A model generated the notes under the pieces. That model did no database searches. It saw only the letters and a list, made by a program, of their open reading frames with translations, and had not been told where the DNA came from. Shown one piece after another: positions 59,217 to 64,000 of a stretch of DNA of 64,000 nt. Origin of the DNA: Yinghuangia seranimata (GTDB lineage: Bacteria > Actinomycetota > Actinomycetes > Streptomycetales > Streptomycetaceae). Position 1 is the stretch's first letter, and each line of letters starts with the position of its first letter. The stretch lies in the NCBI RefSeq assembly GCF_029953285.1, contig NZ_JASAOI010000046.1:1-64000 (forward strand), read 5' to 3'. The position numbers and the translations under genes are program-made.

Positions 59217-60005
59217 TCACGGCCCGTCCGGGCGGCGGTCCTCTCCGGGCGGGCCCGCGAACGCCTGGGCCAGCGTGAGCCATTCGGCCGCGACCGAGCC
59301 CTGAGCGGTGAGGTCCAGGTCGTCGGGATGCCGCCGCCGCGTGACCAGCAGGCAGAAGTCCTCGGCGGAACCGCGCACGACCTGGTCGGTGTCGTCCGGC
59401 CCCAGGACCCACAACGACCCGTCCGGCGCGCGCAGTTCGGCCCGCAGCCCGACCGCCGGCGCGTCGAGGCCCCGTACGGTGAACGCGTACCCGAACGTCC
59501 GCACGCCCAGGAACGCCACCGCCTTCAGCCGCGAGGTCGGTTTCCGTCGGACGCCGAGCGCGTCGGCGACGTCCTGGCCGTGCGCCCAGGTCTCCATCAG
59601 CCGTGAGGTGGCCATCGTCGTCGGCTTCATGGGCGGGCCGAACCACGGCATCTTCACCCCGTCGGGCAGCGCCGCCAGCGCCACGGCCAGGCCCGAGCGC
59701 GCCGCACGCCAGCGCGCGAGCAGGTCGCGCGGCGGTTCACTCGCGCCCGCTTCGGCGGCTTCGTCGACGAACCGCGAGCCCAGTTCGTGGAAGCGTTTCG
59801 CCTCGGCGGCGAACCCGTCCGGGTCGACGGCCGCGCGTTCGGCCTGGGCGTCCGTCCACGCGAGGTGCGCGATCTGATGCGCGATCGTCCAGGGGACGGC
59901 GGGGGTGGGGCGGGCCCAGTCGTCGTCCGGCAGGCCGGCGACGAGCGCGTCGAGCGCCGCGCCTTCCGCGGCGAGGTCGGCGAGCAGGTCGGCGAGGTCG
60001 GTCAT
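59217..60005 (-). CDS. DinB/maleylpyruvate isomerase-like protein (TIGR03084 type)
   Basis: The 262-residue protein has an N-terminal DinB-like four-helix bundle (VPWTIAHQIAHLAWTDAQAERA, and METWAHGQDVADALG with metal-binding histidines) and a C-terminal domain (WVLGPDDTDQVVRGSAEDFCLLVTRRRH) typical of the TIGR03084 group. These actinobacterial proteins are probably mycothiol-linked transferases or isomerases of unknown substrate. GAGGAG precedes ATG 60005. It is a distant relative of the 14.7-kb protein. Confidence 0.85.
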   Translation of the reverse strand: MTDLADLLADLAAEGAALDALVAGLPDDDWARPTPAVPWTIAHQIAHLAWTDAQAERAAVDPDGFAAEAKRFHELGSRFVDEAAEAGASEPPRDLLARWRAARSGLAVALAALPDGVKMPWFGPPMKPTTMATSRLMETWAHGQDVADALGVRRKPTSRLKAVAFLGVRTFGYAFTVRGLDAPAVGLRAELRAPDGSLWVLGPDDTDQVVRGSAEDFCLLVTRRRHPDDLDLTAQGSVAAEWLTLAQAFAGPPGEDRRPDGP

Positions 60006-60154
60006 CGCGGGGCTCCTCGGCTCCTCGGTGCGGTGGACAGAAGGAGCATGCCCCACGCGCGGGGCCGAGGTGGCCGCGCCGCGCCCCGGACGCGGCGCGA
60101 CCACCCGGATCCGGCATGCGGATCGGTCCGAGGCGTCCCTGGCCGCCTCGGCGT

Positions 60155-61267
60155 CTAGACCTCGTCCGCTCCGCCGTCGTGGTCCTGGAACGCCGGGAGC
60201 GCGAACACCCGTTCCTTCGCCGCGTCGTCCATCAGCTCGACGAGCGGGATCACCGCCTCCCACAGGTCCTGCGCCTGCACCGACTCGGCCATCCGCTCCA
60301 GATCGACGTCGCCGAGTGCACCGGCCGCTTCGGCGACCACCTGCCGGGACTTCTCGGGCAGGACCTCGACCAGCGGCAGGAACTGCGCCCACAGCCCCGT
60401 GGCCACGACCGCCCGCACGACGTCGGCGAGCACCTCGGGCGCCTGGAGCGCGGGCAGCACCGCGACGGTCTTGCGGTCCTCGTCGCCGAGCAGCGCGACG
60501 AGCGGCAACAGCGCCTCCCACAGGTGCCCGGCGTGGACGGCGTGCACCAACGCATCCAGCTGCTCGGCGTCCTGGCGTGCCGTCAGCCGGGCGATCTCGG
60601 CGCGTCGTTCGGGGCCGACCTCGGCGGCGACGGCGAGTGCCTCGGCCCACAGCCCGTCGGCGGCGGCCTGGATGACCGCGGCCAGTTTCGCGTCGTCCAT
60701 CAACCCGACGATGTGGTCGAGGCGTTCGGGCATGTCCATGTAGAAGCCCACCCGCAGCACGACGTCGTCCGGGACCTGCTCGAGGATCCTGGTCAGCGCT
60801 CCGTCGCTCAGGTGTCCGACGAACCGGCCCATCGTCACGTAGTCGCCGCGCTTCGCCAGCACGACGCCGATCTTGACCACGAGGTCCTCGGGGAGCCGCT
60901 CCACCACGTCCCGCACCTTGCGCGGGTCCAGGTGCGCGCACGACTCCGCGGTGAACCCGATCGGCAGCTTCTCGATGATGTCGGCTGCGCGCGCCGGTTC
61001 GAGGCGGCCCGCGACGCGCGCCGCCAGCTTGGAGCCGAGCGCCTTCTGCGAGATGGTCGAGGCGATCGACGTCGGAACGAGCTTGGTGGCCTTGGCGATC
61101 CGGTCGAGCATCTCCGGCTGCCCGTCGAACAGCGCGGCCGTGACCTGTTCACGGAACCGCCGGACATCGGGGGCGGGCAACGTGGCCAGGAAAGCCAGGC
61201 GTTCGACGTCCGTCTCCAGGAACCGGGAGATCTTCTCGATCTCGGCGCGCGTGCGCAGCGTGTCCAT
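60155..61267 (-). CDS. Helical-repeat hypothetical protein
   Basis: The 370-residue cytosolic protein is all-helical. The C-terminal half has at least three repeats of about 48 residues marked by LW(E/A)xxxPLV: LWEALLPLVALLGDEDRKTV, LWAQFLPLVEVLPEKSRQVV and LWEAVIPLVELMDDAAKERV. The N-terminal half repeats a related pattern (VVLRVGFYMDMPERLDHIV). This looks like a HEAT-type solenoid. No family name is recognised. The ATG at 61267 follows AGGTGA and lies 6 bases past the stop of the small upstream gene, so the pair is coupled. Confidence 0.7.
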   Translation of the reverse strand: MDTLRTRAEIEKISRFLETDVERLAFLATLPAPDVRRFREQVTAALFDGQPEMLDRIAKATKLVPTSIASTISQKALGSKLAARVAGRLEPARAADIIEKLPIGFTAESCAHLDPRKVRDVVERLPEDLVVKIGVVLAKRGDYVTMGRFVGHLSDGALTRILEQVPDDVVLRVGFYMDMPERLDHIVGLMDDAKLAAVIQAAADGLWAEALAVAAEVGPERRAEIARLTARQDAEQLDALVHAVHAGHLWEALLPLVALLGDEDRKTVAVLPALQAPEVLADVVRAVVATGLWAQFLPLVEVLPEKSRQVVAEAAGALGDVDLERMAESVQAQDLWEAVIPLVELMDDAAKERVFALPAFQDHDGGADEV

Positions 61268-61272
61268 GCCGG

Positions 61273-61488
61273 TCACCTGAACAGGATGCGCCGCACGGGG
61301 CCGCGCGCGATCGCCGGGACCATCTTGAGCGACTCCTCGGCGGCCCGGTCGAGGCCGGCCGCCTGGCCCTCGCGGGCCGCCTTCAGCGTGTCGGCGAGGA
61401 ATTCCAGGTCGCTGTCGGCCAGTCCGGAGAATCCGTCCGGTGGGGCCGCGCCGAGTTCCGTCGTGAGTTTCTCCACGGCCGTCGCCAT
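61273..61488 (-). CDS. Small helical protein coupled to the helical-repeat gene
   Basis: The 71-residue protein is predicted to be entirely helical: MATAVEKLTTELGAA, then DSDLEFLADTLKAAREGQAAGLDRAAEESLKMV and a basic end RGPVRRILFR. No family is recognised. GGGAGGAA precedes ATG 61488. Its stop overlaps the possible GTG start of the helical-repeat gene, so the two form one translational unit and may interact. Confidence 0.65.
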   Translation of the reverse strand: MATAVEKLTTELGAAPPDGFSGLADSDLEFLADTLKAAREGQAAGLDRAAEESLKMVPAIARGPVRRILFR

Positions 61489-61639
61489 GATTCCTCCCCG
61501 AGTACGCGGAAAAGTGAGACGCCCATGAAACGTCGCAGCGCCCCGCGCGGCTGTCAACGGGGCGCTGCGAATCAGTGGCGCGACACAGTGTTTTCGCCAG
61601 GGAATGCCCGGAGTCCGGCCGTGGCGGCGGCCGGGGAGT

Positions 61640-62332
61640 TCAATCGCCGACGGTCGGCGCGGGATACTCCGGCGCGAATCGCTCGATCGTGCGCAGCGTG
61701 TCGAGGAGTATCGCGGCGCACAGCGCCCGCACCGAATCCCGGTCCATGTCCCGGTGTTCGAGCCAGTCAAGGGTGACGCCCTCGACGTACGACAGCCACC
61801 CGGTCAGCGCGGTCCGCGGCAGCGCGGTGAGCCCGGCGCGGCCGTACGCCCCTTCGGCGATCGTGGTCAGCAGCCGCTCGCGCACCCGGTCGCGGATGGC
61901 CAGCACCTCGGCGTCCACACCGACCCCGCCGCTGACGATCGTGCGGTACGCCGCCTCGTGCCCGGAGGCGAAGCGCAGGTAGCCGTCGAGGGTATGCAAC
62001 AGGCGTTCCCTGGGAGGGAGTTCCAGGTCGCCTTCGGCCCTGGCCACCAGCTCGGCGACCGAGTCCTCGACCACCGCGAGGTAGTAGCCGCGCTTGTTGC
62101 CGAAGTAGTAGTAGAGCAGGCCCTTGGCGACGCCGGCCTCCCGCGCGATGTCGTCGATCGACAGCGCGTCGTACGTGGTGCGGGCGAACAACCGGCGCCC
62201 CACCGCTATGAGTTCCGCGCGGCGCTCCTGCGAGCGGGGGGAGTCGCCCGCGCGGCCCGAGGGGACCCGCGAGGACTGTTGACTTTTGTTCAAAACGGGC
62301 CCTACTCTGCGGCTACGAGACGACGCCTGCAT
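61640..62332 (-). CDS. TetR-family regulator divergent from the DUF6230/DUF6114 operon
   Basis: The regulator has the TetR helix-turn-helix RAELIAVGRRLFARTTYDALSIDDIAREAGVAKGLLYYYFGNKRGYYLAVV and a C-terminal domain with GWLSYVEGVTLDWLEHRDMDRDSVRALC. It is a standard neighbour of DUF6230-DUF6114 genes. The start is uncertain: ATG 62332 is the longest option, but TTG 62293 (about 217 residues) lies next to a TTTTGTTCAAAA palindrome at 62284-62295 that could be its own operator. Confidence 0.85.
   Translation of the reverse strand: MQASSRSRRVGPVLNKSQQSSRVPSGRAGDSPRSQERRAELIAVGRRLFARTTYDALSIDDIAREAGVAKGLLYYYFGNKRGYYLAVVEDSVAELVARAEGDLELPPRERLLHTLDGYLRFASGHEAAYRTIVSGGVGVDAEVLAIRDRVRERLLTTIAEGAYGRAGLTALPRTALTGWLSYVEGVTLDWLEHRDMDRDSVRALCAAILLDTLRTIERFAPEYPAPTVGD
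62284..62295. promoter_or_regulatory. Palindrome at the TetR start
   Basis: TTTTGTTCAAAA is a 5+5 palindrome with a TT centre. It overlaps the possible TTG start (62293) of the TetR gene. A promoter/operator here would favour the shorter TetR protein and a shared control region with the DUF6230 operon. Confidence 0.45.
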
Positions 62333-62576
62333 TCTGGCAGAGGATGGCAGACGACGTTCACCGAAGCTCCGCAAAGATCAGGCCAGTTCGTTCGGACAGG
62401 GCTCGGAGCGCGACCGCTTCGGCGCCGTGTCAGGCAATTCCGTCACGGCCGCGTGCGTGAATCCGCGGCCGTTCCGCGGCAGCCGTTCCATGCTGCCCGA
62501 ATTCCCCGGCGCGGCGGCTTTCCTCGGAATGCCCGCGCATTGTTTCGACGCACTACGGAGCAATGGAGGGAACCAC

Positions 62577-63230
62577 GTGATCGGCGACAGCGGCTCGGTG
62601 TTCGGCCGGGTCACCGCGAAACTCAGGATCGACGACGAGACACCCGAAGGCGGTACCAGCTGGAGGCGCTCCGTCGCGGTCGGCGTGCCTGCGGTCGTCG
62701 CCGTCGGCGCCATGACCATGGCCATGGCCTCCGGCGCGCTTGCCGCCTCGTTCGCGGTGTCCGGCACCGCGTTCCAGGTCAGCTCCGGCAAGCTGACCAG
62801 CGACGGCCTCGCGTCGTACGTCGGCACCGACAACGACATCGGCGGCAAGGGCCACCCCGTGTCGCTGCTCGCCGTCGGCGACGCGACACTCAGCGACATC
62901 TGCCAATCGGCGCGCGTCAGCACGCCGCTCGGCGACGTCGTCTTCAAGCTCACGGCGGGCGGCAGCGCAGGGCCGGTCACCGCCAAGAGCCTCGTCATCG
63001 ACGCCGAAGACCTCGTCGGCGACGCGGAGTTCGGCACGGTCCAGATCGGCCGCGACGCGTCGACGCTCGACACGGTCCCCGGCGCGCAGGGCACGCCCGG
63101 ATCGTTCGGCCTGCAGGCCGGCCAGGTCAGTGTGGCCGGCGTCCGCTCCAACGCCTGGTCGGCCACGGGCGGCGACTTCAAGCTCAAGGGCCTGCACGTG
63201 TCCGTGTCCCTCGGCGGCAGCGGCTGCTGA
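62577..63230 (+). CDS. DUF6230-family membrane/secreted protein
   Basis: The 217-residue protein has a cytosolic N-terminus, one membrane or signal helix (SVAVGVPAVVAVGAMTMAMASGALAASFAVSG) and a beta-rich external domain with repeated Gly/Ser/Thr strands. This is the actinobacterial DUF6230 pattern. Such genes are almost always followed by DUF6114, as here. Function unknown, probably cell-envelope related. The GTG at 62577 has GGAGGG upstream. Confidence 0.85.
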   Translation: MIGDSGSVFGRVTAKLRIDDETPEGGTSWRRSVAVGVPAVVAVGAMTMAMASGALAASFAVSGTAFQVSSGKLTSDGLASYVGTDNDIGGKGHPVSLLAVGDATLSDICQSARVSTPLGDVVFKLTAGGSAGPVTAKSLVIDAEDLVGDAEFGTVQIGRDASTLDTVPGAQGTPGSFGLQAGQVSVAGVRSNAWSATGGDFKLKGLHVSVSLGGSGC

Positions 63231-63321
63231 CGGCCCGTCGACAACCCGCCGCCGGGACGGGCGGACGCGGCTGCTGAAGGGCCGTCTACAGCCCGCCGAC
63301 GGAACGGGCCCGTCCGCCACG

Positions 63322-63356
63322 TGCCCACCCGTCGCCCCCCACCGCCCATATTCGAG
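63322..63356. repeat. Dispersed intergenic repeat, copy 2
   Basis: This is a near-exact copy of the element at 55896-55929, with one extra C in the C tract and identical CATATTCGAG at the end. It lies between the DUF6230 and DUF6114 genes. Confidence 0.8.
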
Positions 63357-63475
63357 TCGCTTCGCTCCCGCCCCCTTCTGCCGCCGCGCACCGCGCCGTC
63401 CGCCCTACCCCCGGGGCGGACGGGCGCGGTGCCTGGCGTCCCGATGTCGTCGCCCTCACGGAAGGAGTCGCCCGC

Positions 63476-64000
63476 GTGCACCCCGGAGCATGGCTCGACC
63501 GGCACCTGCCGTTCCCCCGCGAACGCCGCGCGCTGCGCCGCTGGCGGCGCACCCGGCCGTTCTGGGGCGGCCTTTACCTCGTTCTCGGCGGCACCGAGAT
63601 CATCCTCATCCCGATGTCGCCGCTGTCCATCCTCATCACGCTCGGCGTCGGCGGCCTCGCAGCGCTCGGCATCGGGGCGGTGCTCGTCGTCGCCGGGCTG
63701 TGCCTGTGGTTCCTGCCCGCACAAAGGCACTTCGTCTCGCTCGTCGCGCTGATCGCGTCGGTCGTCTCCTTCGCCGCGACCAACCTCGGCGGCTTCCTGG
63801 TCGGCATGGCGCTGGGCATCGTGGGCAGTTCGATGGGCTTCGGGTGGCGGCCGAAGAAGCCCCTTGCGCCGCAAAAGGGTTCGCCGGATCCGTCGGCCTC
63901 AGCCGCGGCCCGGCCCGAACCGGACCCCGCGGAACCGGACGGCCGCTCCGCCGGAGGCACCGGCACCGCCGGACTCGCTCTCGCCGTCCCCCTCGTGCTC
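63476..64000 (+). CDS. DUF6114-family membrane protein (truncated by window edge)
   Basis: The open frame starts with GTG 63476 (AAGGAG upstream) and runs to the window end. It encodes RRWRRTRPFWGGLYLVLGGTEIIL, a pair of helices (LSILITLGVGGLAALGIGAVLVVAGLCLWFL), a third hydrophobic helix (LVALIASVVSFAATNLGGFL) and a Pro/Ala-rich cytosolic tail. This is the DUF6114 pattern that pairs with DUF6230. The C-terminus is outside the window. Confidence 0.85.
   Translation, partial: MHPGAWLDRHLPFPRERRALRRWRRTRPFWGGLYLVLGGTEIILIPMSPLSILITLGVGGLAALGIGAVLVVAGLCLWFLPAQRHFVSLVALIASVVSFAATNLGGFLVGMALGIVGSSMGFGWRPKKPLAPQKGSPDPSASAAARPEPDPAEPDGRSAGGTGTAGLALAVPLVL

Overview
The window is about 64 kb of very GC-rich chromosomal DNA from an actinomycete. 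A streptomycete-type host is likely: there is a DUF397 / Scr1-type helix-turn-helix pair, a TerD-VWA protein, a DUF6325-SHOCT operon, a DUF6230-DUF6114 operon at the right edge, a WXG100-type locus, many TetR regulators, frequent GTG starts and leaderless-looking promoters. I cannot name the genus. No rRNA, tRNA, CRISPR array, phage or intact insertion sequence was recognised, so this reads as chromosomal core and sub-core sequence with a few decayed spots.

Layout. Positions 0.5-15.8 kb hold housekeeping and stress genes: a dicarboxylate/tellurite-type carrier, CsoR, a family 3 glycoside hydrolase, a VTT membrane protein, a K+ channel, DUF6325-SHOCT, an aldo/keto reductase, TerD-VWA, a histidine phosphatase, a cold-shock protein with a long leader, an MFS carrier, a P-loop-less uridine-kinase homologue, and a MarR/DinB-type pair. 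Positions 16.0-23.7 kb form a complete-looking leucine/isovalerate (liu) degradation cluster: enoyl-CoA hydratase and TetR leftward, then carboxyltransferase, biotin carboxylase, HMG-CoA lyase and acyl-CoA dehydrogenase rightward. Two identical 20-bp operator-like repeats lie in the shared promoter and a strong terminator closes the operon. Positions 23.8-31.6 kb are signalling and secretion related: a DUF397/HTH pair, a Ser/Thr kinase with a long helical-repeat tail, a Tat/lipoprotein intradiol dioxygenase, and a WXG100-type cassette whose small first gene has an in-frame stop and no evident start codon.

Positions 31.7-44.4 kb carry an efflux pump with a divergent regulator, an SDR, an AlkB homologue, a YiaA-type membrane protein, YbaK, an acyl-CoA ligase, a nuclease-like protein, a nucleoside kinase, a GlcG/HbpS-like protein, a secreted protein, an HD protein, a small lipoprotein and an ADP-ribosylglycohydrolase. 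Positions 44.4-50.9 kb are the most irregular stretch. They hold an 8-bp tandem repeat, an agarase-like lipoprotein that appears to lack both catalytic glutamates and carries a VKPL minisatellite, a deletion scar joining the tails of a TetR gene and an SGNH hydrolase gene, an aldehyde dehydrogenase, a thiolase, and a 0.7-kb non-coding stretch with a 44-bp duplication around a 15-base C run. Positions 50.9-64 kb hold a nitronate monooxygenase-type enzyme with a TetR, a large LuxR (LAL) regulator divergent from an NTF2/MFS operon, a HEXXH protein, a DinB-type protein, a helical-repeat gene pair, a TetR and the DUF6230-DUF6114 pair, the last truncated by the window edge.

Functionally, acyl-CoA metabolism is the recurring theme: the liu cluster, thiolase, acyl-CoA ligase, SDR, nitronate monooxygenase-like enzyme and TetR. 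Related AGCGAKCGYT-type palindromes occur upstream of the liu genes, the thiolase, the acyl-CoA ligase and one TetR gene, which suggests overlapping TetR control. I saw no unmistakable new system. The strongest leads are the agarase-like pseudoenzyme, the broken or unusually initiated WXG100 gene, the kinase-solenoid fusion and the helical-repeat pair at 60-61.5 kb.
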